The notes under the pieces were generated by a model, which was not told the DNA's origin, made no database searches, and saw only the letters and a list, made by a program, of their open reading frames with translations. Positions 10,937 to 23,609 of a stretch of 64,000 bases of DNA are shown here, piece by piece. Source of the stretch: Sesamum alatum (taxonomy: Eukaryota; Streptophyta; Magnoliopsida; Lamiales; Pedaliaceae); NCBI GenBank assembly GCA_034509735.1, contig JACGWO010000007.1, forward strand, positions 1,240,001-1,304,000. Reading direction: 5' to 3'. The stretch's first letter is position 1, and each line of letters opens with the position of its first letter. The translations under genes and the position numbers were made by a program.

Positions 10937-11702
10937 TTTAATTTATATCCTTGGTAAAAATTATATTTCCCAATTCAAAAAGAACAAATACATCATAAAT
11001 GAAGTATTTGCTGAACTTACTAAGTAAATATTTTTCATAAATGAGGATTAAAAAATAAGTATTACTTGAAATAAGGCATCATTTTTGTACTTTTTCAGAT
11101 TCTTAAGTGTATCATTAATCAAAGTTCATTAGTAGAAATTAATAAGTAAATTAATTATAAACATTCTTACCCTTAAAAATTATAATATTAGACGGATAAT
11201 CTCATAACTCTTAAGATTTCAGTACAAGTTCAAATTTAAATCCAATATTTCAACGTATGCAGTTGTCAATTTCTGGGGGTATTTTCCAGGTTGAACCCAA
11301 TCCTCAAGGGCTGTGAATTTGATGAAATCTTAAAAACCGTCTACTATTCCTGGTCTTTGGTTAGTACTTATTTTGTTATAGCATTCATTAACGTTCTATA
11401 TAATCTACAACACAATCTGCAAGCAGTAAAACACCATTCACAAGAACAAAGAAAGGGAGGCCTGTTCAAAACTGACCTTAAATTCAGTACTCAAGAAAAT
11501 ACACCATTTTTCCTTCTACCTTTTCTTCCCCTCTTTTTTTTTTTTTTTTTGGATTTGCGGGGTCTGGAAATGGGGACTACAGGGGCAGAGAATTTAAATA
11601 AAAGGAAAAAAAAAAAAAAAAAAAAGAAGAAATGCAAAGATTGGTACAGTGACAAAAATTTACGCAAGATGCTTTTGGAAGTGTATAAAACCTAAGAAAT
11701 GC
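10937..11702. other. Convergent space between LEUNIG copy A and CCT7
   Basis: No gene seen. Positions 11380-11480 match 36900-37020 inverted, so the tail-to-tail LEUNIG/CCT7 arrangement was duplicated as a unit. A T-run (11537-11551) and an A-run (11610-11625) flank about 60 bp just downstream of the CCT7 stop. Confidence 0.6.
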
Positions 11703-14700
11703 TCATCGTCTCCTCATTCCACGTCCACGACCACGGAAAGCACCTCCACCCCGGCCTCTACCACCCATAGCAGCAGCTTCTCCTTGTGCACTCTCAGACT
11801 GTATCATAAGCAATCACAGAGTACGATACATTATGGATGCGGAAAGAAAACCCTTCAACAGAAAGTAAAACATGCAGTTCATAAAATATTCACATCGTTC
11901 CAACTGCACGTGTCTTGCATAACTGTCCAGAAGAGAAGTGCTGATGAGAATCATGTATGGACTGAATGTTTTCTTTCATTATAAATCTCATCTGATGTAG
12001 GAGTACCATGTTCAAACTACACAACACCCAATCCGAAAAGAAAAGAGCATGCATCTAAAGTAGCTGTGTGAGAAAGCATGACACAACTACCATCATTTAA
12101 CAGACATCTTGTGAGGTAATGGGCTAGGAGCCAATGGAGTTGGATCCAGAGAGATAAACACGAATTTTAAATTACCTTGGGGTTCTTTACAGTTTCATCG
12201 ACGCTTAGGACAAGGCAAGCCGCTTCTGTAGCCGCATTTATGGCATTAATCTGTCAAATAAAAGGTTCAAAAACGCAGTTAGTATTTGAAGCATTGTACC
12301 AGATGATTTAGAGGTTTCAAGGATTGGGGAACTTACCTTCACAACTGCAGGCTCCCACACAAAGTTGGCAAATGAATCAGCAATGCCACCAGTGTTGATG
12401 TCTACACCATAAGGTGCACCCTCACCTGTTCACAACCGCAACCCCGTCAAAAAAAATGGTGTGTCTTACACTAGAGAAGATACTTGGAAACATCAATAAA
12501 GGCATCTCAACATTACTAATGATCACCCGGAACAGGCTCCACCCTAGCAAGACCATAAAGCAAATATGCATGTGGCATGTACAAAGAGATATAGACTAAC
12601 CAGAAGGAAGGGCATGCTTTTGTCTCAGTTTGTTCAACACATCAGTTGCATCAAAACCAGCATTATCGCACAGTTGCCGTGGGATTACCTCAAGGGCCTT
12701 TGCGTAAGAGTTTATAAAGAGCTGTGACTTCCCAGCAATGGTACGTGCATGCTGCCTCAAGTACCTGCTTATCTCCATCTGCAAACACAAAACTTTAAAC
12801 GTCAATGCCACGATTTTATCATATGTCCACCATATATTTAAGGGGAGTAGATAATACATACATCAATAGCACCACCACCAGCAACTACAGTTGAGTTCTT
12901 CAAAGCCCTTCTAACAATCATAATAGCATCATGTAAACTTCGCTCTGCCTCCTCAATGAACTAAATTGATCAAGGACAACAATTAAAGGCAAGTTCCAAA
13001 TCATAAACTGAAGAACATTATCATAATAATAAGAAAGAACCTGATCTGCGCCACCACGAAGAACAATTGTGGCAGTCCGACCAGACGGGCATCCACTAAA
13101 TATATTAAATCTCTCATTCCCAACTTGCCTCTCTTCAAATAGGTCACAAGATCCAAGAACCTTTCAAACAGAAAAATGACTTCAGCTCAGAGACTATAGA
13201 CAAGTTAAGCTGTAAAATATTTAACTTCAGACATAATCATCCATCACAGTGTAAACCAAAGTCCAGAATTGAGGGGGTGGGAATCTCGTTTTGTTATTTT
13301 GAATCAGCAGGACAAAAGGCAAAAGAATAACCTCATCAATTACGTTGTTCACAGTTGTCTGCACTGTTCCACCAGTAGCAGCTGCAACTCGCTGTAGATC
13401 TTCTTCAGTAACACGACCAGCACAAAAGATATCACGGTCTGCAAAATACTGCAGGCACACAAAATCAACGAATAAGCCTTCTATTCCATTTTAACGAAAA
13501 TTTTATTGTAATGGAATAACTTATAGAATAATTATCCTCAAAATAACTACAAGGGATTAGCAAGTAAAATGTTAAAACCAGTACCTGAGTTGCCAGATCA
13601 CCAATAGCAAGCCGTGACAGAACAACCTTGGCTCCACTCTTCACACATTTATCCAATTTATCATAAATGATATTCCATTCTGCATCAACAATTGACTGAT
13701 ACTGCAATGGATCTGACAGCCTGTGATATTGAAAGATTTGTCAAGATAAGTATTATCTGAATTTGGTGTGAAGCAACCTTGCAGAAGGTAAACAAATAAA
13801 AAGTACTCAAACCTAATCTCAGCATTTTCTTTCTCTGATTTTAACTCCAATTCTATGTTTAGCAAAAGTATCTTGGGATTTACAAATTTCTTTGGTTGTT
13901 GCTCAAAACCAGCATATGAGAATGTCTTTTTGAAGGCAACACCATTGACAAGAAAAGAATCCCTCATAGTACCTCCAGGAACCTACAGAAGCAAATTAGC
14001 AAATAACTGTTATACAACAAATCCAATGCCGAACCACAATGCAAGAAATAGTAAAGACAATGATAAATTATAACCAGTCCATGATACTGAAATCTTGCAC
14101 TGCGTACAAGCACAGGCATGTGAAAAATGAATTATAGAATTCGAAATATTCTGATGCTGGATAGTGCTGAAAAAAATAAAAAACACATAAACTCTGTCAC
14201 AGTACCACTAGGCTACACGTATATGTCTGGTCCGAAAGCTGGTGGAACTACAACTGTAGTAAATTATCCTCTGGCAGAACAATTTTCAAAATAGCAGCCC
14301 AAATTAAGTCTTGTATTTTACTACACCTCCGAAATAAATGGCTACTATATGCAGCTCATTTTTAGGGTATGCCTCCTTAGGTCCAATCAACTAAAATTAG
14401 CATGATTACAATCGATATACGCAAATGCAGTAACAAAAAAGTTTGACACATAAGCAAACAGCAAAACTAAACCATAGTCATCAAAAGTTACAAGTTGAAA
14501 GCACATAACATCAATGGAATTTATCTTAAAGACAAGATTCAGCGTACCTTCTTGATTCCAATCATGTTTAGTCTGTCTTCATCTCCAATGGCAAGGACAG
14601 CATCAACCACCATGGTCGCAAAGAACTCCTTCTCACCACCAATGAGCTTTGAAGATAGTGTTGTAGCAGCACATTTGGCCAGTAAACTCTTCTTTTCTTC

Positions 14701-15999
14701 CAAGCTTTTTCCCTCTATGCTAACAGCTAATTCTTTGATCTTCTGAATGGCCTGGTAATTAATAAAACAGCAGAAATTCAAGAGGCTTTGGAGTTAAACC
14801 TACACCCAAATCCCAACAGAACAATGTAACCTCCAAATCTTACCAAATAAGAAGCAGTCCTGTAACTTCGTATAAGGTTTTGAGGATGAACTCCGTCTTC
14901 AATAAAAGGCTTCGCTTCCTTCAAGAATTCTCCTGCAAGTAGAACTACAGTAGTGGTTCCATCACCAACCTGCAGAACGACCACAAATAGCAACAGCTTA
15001 AGTAGGCATGACATGAGAGAAGAGAGCGATAAGGTGTGGAAAAAAATAGAAAGGAGAAGCAAAATAACAATAAAAAAAAATACCTCAGAATCTTGGGACT
15101 TTGCAATATCTACAAGAATCTTTGCAGCAGGATGAACAATGTCAAGAAGCTTCATTATAGTGGCACCATCATTAGAGATTGTGGTGTTCCCCTTTTCATC
15201 ATGGATCAACTTGTCCATGCCTCTTGGACCGAGGGTAGTTCGCACAACATCAGCCACAGCCATGCATGCATTTATGTTGCTAACTAACTGTGGTTTCCCT
15301 TGCGATGTATCAGTCCCTTCCTTGAGCAGTATAATTTGGGGTTGCTGTTTTTTTATCATCACCAAATACAAACAGTTTTAGCACGCCAAGTACGAAAATC
15401 GTAACAGTAATAAAATGACTTCCCAATACAATCAACACAGTTTATTCATAGAATCACGTTAAAGAAAAACACGTGAGTAACTGGGGAGGAAGTTACATAA
15501 CAAATCCCTTTCAACAGTTTTTCTCCTGCGCAGAGCTAAATTCACATTTTTGCAAAGTTTATTTGTAATTAACAGCACGATACCAGTATGCATCAATTAC
15601 GTTAGCTTGTTGTAGCACATCATAGCAGCAATGACTCAGGACTTAAAGTAAATACCGAAACAACAACAATCTGCTGAAATCTATCCCAGGGATTCCTCAA
15701 ATCAGGAAAACAAGTTCAAATCCGAGGAAACGAACCAACGAAAACGAGGGAAAATAACTTCAAATCGAAAGAACTTAACAGCAGAACAACACTCAACTAA
15801 CAGAAATCTATATTTTTTTATAAAAAAACAAACAATAGTACCATCGAGAAACCAAGAATCCAGCGTCGCACACTGCGAAGAACCACACATATAAAAAGAG
15901 AAAAAAAGAAAAACAACATACATCTCTACAGAAACGAACACACAGACGTTGTTACATAGATTTAAAGAGATAGATCGAGCTCACCAGCATGGCTGCCAT
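11703..15999 (-). CDS. CCT7: T-complex protein 1 (CCT/TRiC) subunit eta
   Basis: Thirteen exons on the minus strand, in transcript order: 15985-15999, 15084-15344, 14844-14969, 14548-14751, 13813-13982, 13585-13720, 13332-13448, 13041-13160, 12862-12960, 12601-12778, 12337-12425, 12176-12250, 11703-11798. They sum to 1686 nt, giving 561 aa, close to the roughly 557 aa usual for plant CCT7. CCT is the cytosolic ring chaperonin that folds actin, tubulin and other proteins with ATP. Visible signatures are ILLKEGTD near the start (eta-specific), [10 protein letters not shown] (residues 42-51), SNDGATI, the ATP-site loop VGDGTTTVV (93-101) and a Gly/Arg-rich C-terminus ([14 protein letters not shown]). 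All introns have GT..AG ends and the frame is open throughout. A 5-codon first exon is followed by a 640-bp intron. A degenerate partial copy lies at 36530-36895. Confidence 0.96.
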
Positions 16000-16394
16000 T
16001 GTTAGACGCGAGCGTTTGCTTGTTCAGAGAGGAGGAAAGCAGAGAGTGTAGAGCGAGAGTAAGAGAACGTTCTAGGTTTTATTATAGTCCTTTTTCTTTG
16101 GTGTTCTCGTTTGAAACTCAAGGGCGTGTTTGGGTTGTGGCGAATAACATAGCACACTGACGACAATAGAATGTTTTCTTTTCAAATTTAGACAGAATTA
16201 AGGGATTTATTGCACTTCACACCCCCAATTTTAACTATTTGAATGTTTTACCCCTTCAAAAATCAACTAAAAGCATACTAACCCCTCAACTTTTACTGAT
16301 TACAAGACTACCCCTGAATTCATATTCCAGGGTCATCTTCGCCCAAAAACCCTTTTTCCAACTATTGTAAGTTGTAACATATCATACAAAATTA
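16000..16394. other. CCT7 upstream region
   Basis: Positions 16000-16080 look like the CCT7 leader, purine-rich with short gaga runs. From 16200 there is a C-rich repeat edge (ttgcacttcacaccccc) that looks like one end of a decayed foldback element. No gene. Confidence 0.45.
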
Positions 16395-16715
16395 TAAAAT
16401 TAGTCCTATAATTTATGGTCATTTTAAATTTGACCCACGATTTAAGAGATTTTAAATTTAACATGATGTTCCGCTAAAAATTGCAAAAAAAATATCACAA
16501 TGTTGAAAAAAAAATGGTTAACCGTTAATTTTAATGTCTGTTAGTGGAAGGGGTTTTTTTTTTTCAATTTTTTTGCAACATTTTGACTTTTTTTTTATTG
16601 CAATTTTTCATCAAATATAAAATTAAAGTTTGATTTTCTTTAAAGTATTAGATCAAATTTTAAATGACCCTAAACTATTAAATTAATTTTGGAATTTTTC
16701 CCAACATATCATTTG
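16395..16715. repeat. Foldback repeat
   Basis: The left part (ttagtcctataatttatggtc with atttaaatttgaccc-type sequence) and the right part near 16650-16700 (aaattttaaatgaccctaaa) are inverted copies around an A/T-rich centre. No clear target duplication. Confidence 0.5.
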
Positions 16716-16954
16716 CCCCCACTAAAGTCTAAGTGCTTTATAATATTTTGTTATTGTTGTTGTTAAAATGGAAATTTTTTCCAAATACATTTAATTTTGG
16801 TAGAAACAAAATAAATGATGGTGAATAATGGCGCGAATAATGTCAGTTCTATCACTTCGATACATTGAATTTCAATTATAAATATTTATATCATTGGTAT
16901 ATTCAATACATATAAATATATTTTAGTGCACCATACCTTACATTAATTATAATA

Positions 16955-17276
16955 CTAGTGCGTATTGCACACTCAAATGAGTGTGCATAATTAAATAACA
17001 ATTTTAAAAGTTAATTTTTATTTTTAAGACTATATTTTAATGAAGAAATTAAAAATATTAAAATAAAAGGTTATAAAAACTAAATATAGTGTAAGTTGAG
17101 AAGAGTGGACACTTTGGTATTTAAAAAAGTGGTTTAAAGGTTTAGAAAAGTAGGAGGATGGGAAGTTAGTTAATAAATTAATTAAATTAAATTAAATATT
17201 AAAAATATATATAAATTAGCAGACCAAGAAAAGTGAGACACCAAATAGGTGCTCTGACTTAATAATAAAGTATAGA
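16955..17276 (-). mobile_element. Small non-autonomous Helitron (322 bp)
   Basis: Read on the minus strand it starts TCTATACTTTATTATTAAG after an A and ends with a perfect 10-bp-stem hairpin (positions 16966-16987), then CTAG followed by T. These are the classic Helitron marks: 5-prime TC, a 3-prime hairpin, CTRR, and insertion between A and T. It encodes nothing. Relatives are at 26144-26434, 45180-45612 and 56840-57479. Confidence 0.75.
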
Positions 17277-17627
17277 TAAGTAGTACTTGGTCTGCCTTCA
17301 TAATTGATAACAATCTAGCGAAACTTTTTATTTAGTTTTTAAGTGAGAATAAAAACACACGAATTATTGTAAATAACAAAAAGATTTCCAACAAAAATTT
17401 GATTTGAAATACCATGCGTATGGAACGTGTAATTTTACTCAAAAATAAATTTATATTGAAGAAAACCATTTAGTACATATGATATAGAATAAATAGAAAA
17501 TACATTAAAATTTAAAATAGAAAAAATTCAATTCGATATCATCATATTGGTCAAAAATAACAAAATAATGATACTGCAATTAAGTTTTACTTCCTTCTTC
17601 TTTTTGTTATATTTTTAATTGGATAAA

Positions 17628-17969
17628 GGGTTAATTATACTTGAATTCTCTTTAAAAATACAAAATTATATTTTCTATCGAAAAAGTTTTAAAATTATAC
17701 TTACATCTTCTCAGAAAATTCACCGTTTACACATAAACCTTCTTCGTTAGGGTTTTAAAAAATGATGACATTAGCAAAAACAGTTACACAAACTTTTAAA
17801 TTTATCATTCATTTAACATTTTTATGTAATAATTTTGTATTTATAAGGAGAAAATGTATTATTAGGTGTAAAGGAAATTTTTTAAAAAGGATGTAAGTGC
17901 AATTACAATTTTTTTGGGGGGGAAAGTATAATTTTATATTTCAAGAGGGATTTTTCGTGTAATTAAACC
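17628..17969. mobile_element. 342-bp family-2 MITE upstream of PNSB3
   Basis: Ends gggttaattatacttgaatt and gtgtaattaaacc are inverted. A perfect 9-bp duplication ttggataaa flanks it (17619-17627 and 17970-17978). Its right edge is about 110 bp before the PNSB3 start codon, so it may contribute to that promoter. Confidence 0.85.
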
Positions 17970-18080
17970 TTGGATAAATGAAGAAGAGGCAAGAAGCCAC
18001 CGGAAAGATTGAGACCACAAGTGTAGAAGTAAAAAGAAGCTCTGTTGTCTACGTGTCTGCATGCCATTCTCTAACGCAGT

Positions 18081-20090
18081 ATGTCAGCCCTGAGTTTTTC
18101 CCCTGTGGCGCTCCGCCCGCCGGAATTCTCCTCAAACCACCGAAGCTCCGCCGTGTCTCTCCGCACTACGAGACCCCTTTCCGTTTCTTTCGCCAGTTCT
18201 TCGCCGGAAACCTCCACCGCACCTCCGCAAAAACCCCAAATCCAGCTAGAATTCCTCGGGGTAAATTTAATCTCTCTCTCTCTCTCTCGTTATTAGAACC
18301 TTAATTTTTACTTTACTAGAGCTTTGTAATTCGTTTGAATTTTTCGATCAAATTGACGATTTTTTTGGTGTAATTTAATTTCCTGATATTATTTTCAAAA
18401 AATAAATAAATTTATTATTATTATTATTTTTATGATAGCCTAAACCAGGAGATGCAGTGAACAGCGCCACAGCAACCAGTGGAGAAAAACTGCTTAGGAA
18501 CATAATGCAAGATAACAAGATTGAGCTCTATGCCGCATATGTAAGCAATTTGGATATATATATATTCAAAAATAAAATAAAATATATATCTTGTGTTCTT
18601 ATTAGTGACAATTATTAGTGGGAATTTGAGAATAAGCAACAATTTGTCTTCAAGAGATTGTTCATGTATTATTACTTCACACATAGCACATGAATGAAGT
18701 AGTTCATTAGCTCGCACGATGTTTCTGATCGATTTTGATCGTTTTAATTTAAGATATGATGATATGTTTGGTTTTGTTTTTTGATTGGTCGTTTTTATTT
18801 CGGACAAAGGGGAAGGTAATGAATTGCGGAGGTGGTGGGAGTTGTGGAACTTGTATTGTGGAGGTACGTACTAGAGAACGATCTTCGATCATCTAATACT
18901 TGCCAATGCAGACAGGAATGTCTATTTCTATCATAGTAGTATGTATATGAAATTCGAATCTATGTCGATTTTATTACTCACTGTTAGCATAAGTTTCGTC
19001 TCGTGCAGATCATTGACGGGAAGGATCTCTTGAATGAGCGAACAAATACAGAGCTTCGATATCTTAAAAAGGCATGTTTAATTACCGACTAGATGGACTC
19101 ATTTTCTTTTTACAATTTAGTAATGTTGAAATAGATCTCGTTGAGATATCTTTATGTTGCAAGTGAATAATGAGAAAAATATTAGATAGTGTAGCATTTG
19201 GAGCGTTGTCCTAAGTTCAATGCCTCGTCTTGGACGAAGCTCTCAATTTACGAGAATTCTAATTGGTTTTGTCGTGTTGATTCTTGAACTTGCAGAAACC
19301 GGAGTCTTGGAGGTTGGCTTGCCAAACTATAGTTGGAAATAAAGAGAACTCCGGAAAGGTAATTTGAGATTTTTCTTTTTCTTGTTTTTTTTTTTGGAGT
19401 AGATGGATTACAAACAGCTATAGCAATCAATATCAAATATATATAACCAGATAATAAATACTATTAGGGTGCATTTGGATTGATGGTTTGGAGAAAGGAT
19501 TTCAAATGACTCAATTTTGAAAAAAAATTTAAATCCATGGATATTCAATGAAAATAGATCAAATTTCGAATTGAATGATTTGAAATCCTTTAAATTTAGA
19601 ATTTATCCAAACAAATTCAAAGGATTTGTTATTATGAATTTGGAATCTATAATTTCAAATCCTTCAATCCAAATGCAACGTTACAGTAACCAACGTCCAC
19701 ATATTGGTAGGATTTGAACCAATAACCTCAGTTGTGCCAACTCAACTTAGGCTTCATTGGCTACAAGTTTATTGGTATTACACCTTAATGACTCTAACTT
19801 TGATGTTTCTTGGGTGGAAAGAAGAAACTAGACCAACGTGTCGAACATCGAAACGCAATGTAGGTCCATAAGAGGACTTTTGCACGTGCGCCGTTGCTGC
19901 ATCGCGCTCTTAACTTGTTGGCCAAATATCGCACCCACAAATCTTACATAACGATATCTACTTGCTTTTGCAACAAGAACGAATGCTTCATTATTACATA
20001 AGTACAATCATCGGTGTTCACAATTTTATTTGTGATGTTGTTCATTTGTTACAGGTGGTCGTCCAAAGGTTGCCCCAATGGAAAAAATGA
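18081..20090 (+). CDS. PNSB3: Photosynthetic NDH subcomplex B subunit 3 (2Fe-2S ferredoxin-like)
   Basis: Six exons: 18081-18260, 18439-18540, 18810-18863, 19009-19071, 19296-19358, 20055-20090, together 498 nt and 165 aa. The first roughly 45 residues are Ser/Pro/Arg-rich without acids, as in a chloroplast transit peptide. The mature part has the plant-type ferredoxin cluster ligands C100, C106, C109 (NCGGGGSCGTC) and C142 (LACQT). The family member in Arabidopsis (NDF4) is a thylakoid subunit of the chloroplast NAD(P)H dehydrogenase complex in cyclic electron flow. The intron after exon 4 has a GC donor (aaaag|gcatgt), which is kept in the truncated copy at 51484-52041. The start is the first ATG upstream of the transit-like region. 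Intron 5 carries a tRNA-like SINE fragment. Confidence 0.92.
19672..19800 (-). mobile_element. tRNA-like SINE fragment in PNSB3 intron 5
   Basis: Read on the minus strand there is an A-box-like taagttgagttgg followed about 30 bases on by a B-box-like ggttcaaatcc, then the tail accaatatgtggacg. This matches the polymerase III promoter layout of tRNA-derived SINEs. A partial copy sits at 52380-52430, so the insertion is older than the duplication. Confidence 0.5.
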
Positions 20091-20941
20091 TTAGAAGCCG
20101 GGACAACGTACTTAAAAAGGCCGAGAGCTAATGATTTCTAGCCGAACACTAGCCCGGGTTGCATAACCGTTGCGATGATTAGGCAAGTACTTCAAACCAG
20201 AAGATTACTACATATACATCAACATTCTTGAATTATTTGAAACAATTTTAGGTTTATCCGTTGAAAAGAAAAACGATTCACGCCTGTTCTTAACGCCCCT
20301 CTGGGAGTCGTGGGACGTGATAGTTTAGGTTTAAAGCCGGTGTCCTTGCTAGTCATATGGTTTATTGTTTTTTATAAATATGTTTGTCACTGTGTGATTT
20401 ACATACTCGTTTAAAACTGTTCTTGATTTGCAATTGTGTTTTTGGCTGTCTTGACGAACCCGACTCGATTAAACCTGAACTAATCATATGTCAAGTGCAA
20501 TACACTTGTCGTGTGATTGGTATATAATTCAGGGAAAGTCACCAATTACATACAAGTGTATCATATTTGCTTAGCGATTGATTTGGTTCGATCAAACTTG
20601 GTGGGAGCAAGAATTTTCCATATTTAAGTCCAGGCACATATATATTTGTATACATTGAGACATGTACCAGGAAAAATGCTTGTCCTAATCTGGACTTGCA
20701 TACCTTCGTCATAGAGACAAAGAGACAAGTGGAGGTGGATAGGAAGTGAATGAGTTCGGATAATAGGGAGTTATGTTTTAAAAAGAGGTTGACTAATTGC
20801 TCAGCTTTGTCCAAGACCAAGAGAAATGCCACCATCTTTAAATTATATATTTATGTCCTAAATCTCCAAGGATGCCCCAATTTTGAAAAGCAACATTAAT
20901 AGTTTAATACCTTGTTTTTACTCATATATATATATATATAT
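20091..20941. other. PNSB3 3-prime region and small foldback
   Basis: Positions 20091-20400 look like the PNSB3 3-prime UTR. Positions 20455-20600 are a small palindrome: gattaaacctgaactaatc and gattgatttggttcgatc mirror each other around a caagtgcaatacacttg core. Similar units occur at 3020-3135 and 46040-46165. Positions 20620-20720 match 52440-52520 directly. (AT)n at 20923-20941. Confidence 0.55.
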
Positions 20942-21363
20942 GGTAAATTACAACTATTTTCCTGAAATTTATCATAATTACAAATGCTTCCTCGTTGTTG
21001 GAGAAATTATAAATACATATCTCAAATATAAAATAATTATGTAGCTCTTAGACGGAAATGTGAAAAGTATTACTTTACCCTTACTGAGTTTTTTTATTTC
21101 TTTCAAAAAAAGGTTTGGAAAAGTAAAAAAGAAAAAATATGAGGGTAAATAATATAAATAATCTATAAATAATATTAGTCCACAAAAATTTATAATCGAC
21201 AAGGGTATTTTGGATAGTTCATCATAAAAATGGGATGGAAACTTAAAGGAATGTGCTAGCTGTTAGACTAACGTTAAAGTTAGGGATGTATTTATAATTT
21301 TTCAAACAACGAGAAGGTATTTGTAATTATGTCAAATCTTAGGCAATATCGTTGTAATTTACC
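20942..21363. mobile_element. Family-1 MITE (GGTAAATTACA ends)
   Basis: Inverted ends ggtaaattacaactatttt and cgttgtaatttaccc, with internal mirrored cataattacaaatgc / gtatttgtaattatg and a cgttgtttgaaaaatta motif. It is inserted in an (AT)n run, so the target duplication cannot be read. Better-preserved relatives are at 24395-24820, 24938-25407 and 56897-57307. Confidence 0.75.
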
Positions 21364-21660
21364 CATATATATTTATACTATTATAAAATAAAATCTTTTG
21401 TCGTAATAATTTTTAATACTCAAATTTAACATTTTAATTCATTTCTTCCTTAGTAATTCAATTTTTTTTAATAATATCACAATCATATCTTTTTTTTTCT
21501 TTTTAATTGCCCACTGTTTCACGTTTCTCTCGCCTTACTTGTCTATGTTTATTACATTTTATAATTACAATTTATTTCTTTTCACAAAATTATTTTTTCT
21601 CACAGTTCATATTATATGGTTTTTTTATATGCTTGCGGAAATCGCATACAACGAGAATTA

Positions 21661-21692
<32 letters not shown>

Positions 21693-21841
21693 AGGGAAAA
21701 GCAAAACCTCCATATTCCACTCTTTTGAACATCCTCCCATTTTACAAAACTTCTATACCCAAATATTATAATTATTACATAAATACACATCCGATCCTCT
21801 AATTACTGTATATTATTATATTTCTAGTATATATTTCATTT
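21364..21841. other. AT-rich spacer
   Basis: No gene. (AT)n at 21661-21686. Positions 21690-21840 match 53015-53165 directly as part of the segmental duplication. Confidence 0.55.
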
Positions 21842-23609
21842 AGGATTAGTTATACTTGGATCCCTCTTAAAATGCAAAATTATACTTTTTTGCAATTTTT
21901 TTTTAAAATTACACTTACACTCCCTTCAAAAAGTTATCCATTTACATCTGATCCTGTTTCATTTGGGCTTCAATGAAAAATGCTAAGGTTAGCAAAAAAA
22001 AAAAAAAAAAGGATAATTACATTTACATCCTCTCACTTATTGTCCATTTACACAAATCATCCCTGTCTTTTGAAAAATTACAGAAATTACCCCTGACAGC
22101 CTTTAAAACCCAAAAATACCCCTATTATTGACTTGGTCAAACTTTAATATAATTTTTGAAGGACAAAAATGCCCTTTGGGCGTTTCTGTAATTACCAAAA
22201 GGTAAAGGGGGTGTTAATGTAATATTTATAAGATGGAGTAATATGACCCCATATTTTTTTTATTATTTATATCAAAATTAAATTTAAATAAATTATGTTA
22301 TTAATTTTTTAATTGAATCTCTATATAAAATTATAGTTTTTAATAATTGAAATATTAAATTATTCCAATAATATGTATTTATAAAATTAGATACTAGTAT
22401 AAGTATAAATTAAAATATTATCATACTTAAATATATTATTTGAAATTATTAAAATTAAAAAAAATTATTTATCCTCTATATTATCATTCAAAATAATATA
22501 TGAATTTTATATAAATCAAATCAGAATTAGTAACATAAATAATTTATTTATAAAAATATATTTTAAATTATTAATTTTTTTAAAAATTATCCCTCACCCC
22601 TGTCGCCCCGCTTGCACCCTCTTCCGCTTTCATCCGCCTTCGTACTCGTCCCCCTCCGCTTTCGTTCGCTATCTAAATATGTATGTACAAAAATATAAAT
22701 ATTATATATATAAATATATATTTTTTATAATATGTATAAATATATATATATATACATATATGTATAATTTATTAATTATAATAAAATTTAAATACAAATA
22801 AACATAGTGGATAAATAATCTTTGAATTTTAAGAATCCAAAATAATGTATACAAGTGTGATAATTTTAATTTAAATGTATAGCCTAGTAATTAAGTTTTA
22901 GTAATATATTAATTGAATAATTTAATATTTTAATTATTAAAAGGTGTAATTTATGTAAAGATTCAATAAAATAAAAGTTAATAAAATAATTTAAACTTAA
23001 ATTTAAGTTTAATATAAATAATAAAAAAAATATGGGGTCATATTACTCATCCTTATAAATATTACATCGACACCCCTCTACCTTTTGGTAATTACAGAAG
23101 CACCCCTAAGGGCATTTCTGTCATTCAAAATTTATATTAAAGTTTGACCAAGTCAACAGGGGTATTTTTGGGTTTTAAAGGCTGTTATGGGTGGTTTCTG
23201 TAATTTTTCAAAAGGCATGGGTGGTTTGTATAAATGGACAATAGATGACGGGGTGTACATGTAATTATCCCCAAAAAAAAATGCATAAATTTTTAATTTT
23301 ACACCTCATTCAATATTTTCATGTATATTTTTATACTTATAAGGGATAAATGTAATACATATATAATGAGTGAGGTTAACATCACTTCATTTTTACCCTA
23401 AGTACAAAATTATTACATAGGAATATTAAATGAGAGGTAAATTGAAGAGTTATGTAATTCTTTTGCTAACGACAATATTTTTTGTCCAAACACTAAAGTG
23501 GGTCAGTTGTAAACAGTGAATTTTAGATGGAGTGTAAGTGTAATTTTAAAACTTTTTTGTGGGAAGCGTAATTTTCCATTTCCAGAGAGAGTCTAAGTGT
23601 AATTAACCT
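21842..23609. mobile_element. Family-2 MITE split by a nested element
   Basis: Positions 21842-22010 and 23271-23609 together rebuild a family-2 foldback like that at 9655-10167: left end aggattagttatacttgg, right end gtctaagtgtaattaacct, and shared internal motifs (acacttacactcccttc, acttataagggataaatg). The 1260 bp between belong to another element. Confidence 0.75.
22011..23270. mobile_element. 1260-bp TIR element nested in a family-2 MITE
   Basis: The terminal inverted repeats are about 280 bp long. The left starts ggataattacatttacatcc, the right ends gtgtacatgtaattatcc; within them gtaattaccaaaaggtaaa and ctaccttttggtaattac mirror each other. The insertion point is an A-run, so flanking A tracts hide the target duplication. 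The centre (22290-22990) is very AT-rich with no open frame of note; a short C-rich stretch at 22590-22670 stands out. Non-autonomous. Confidence 0.8.

Noticed and set aside
15036..15381. Open frames on the plus strand over CCT7
   Set aside because: Antisense of CCT7 exon 2 and its intron edges; no independent signal.
19672..19800. True tRNA gene
   Set aside because: A- and B-box-like motifs are present but I could not form the acceptor and anticodon stems; a SINE head fits better.
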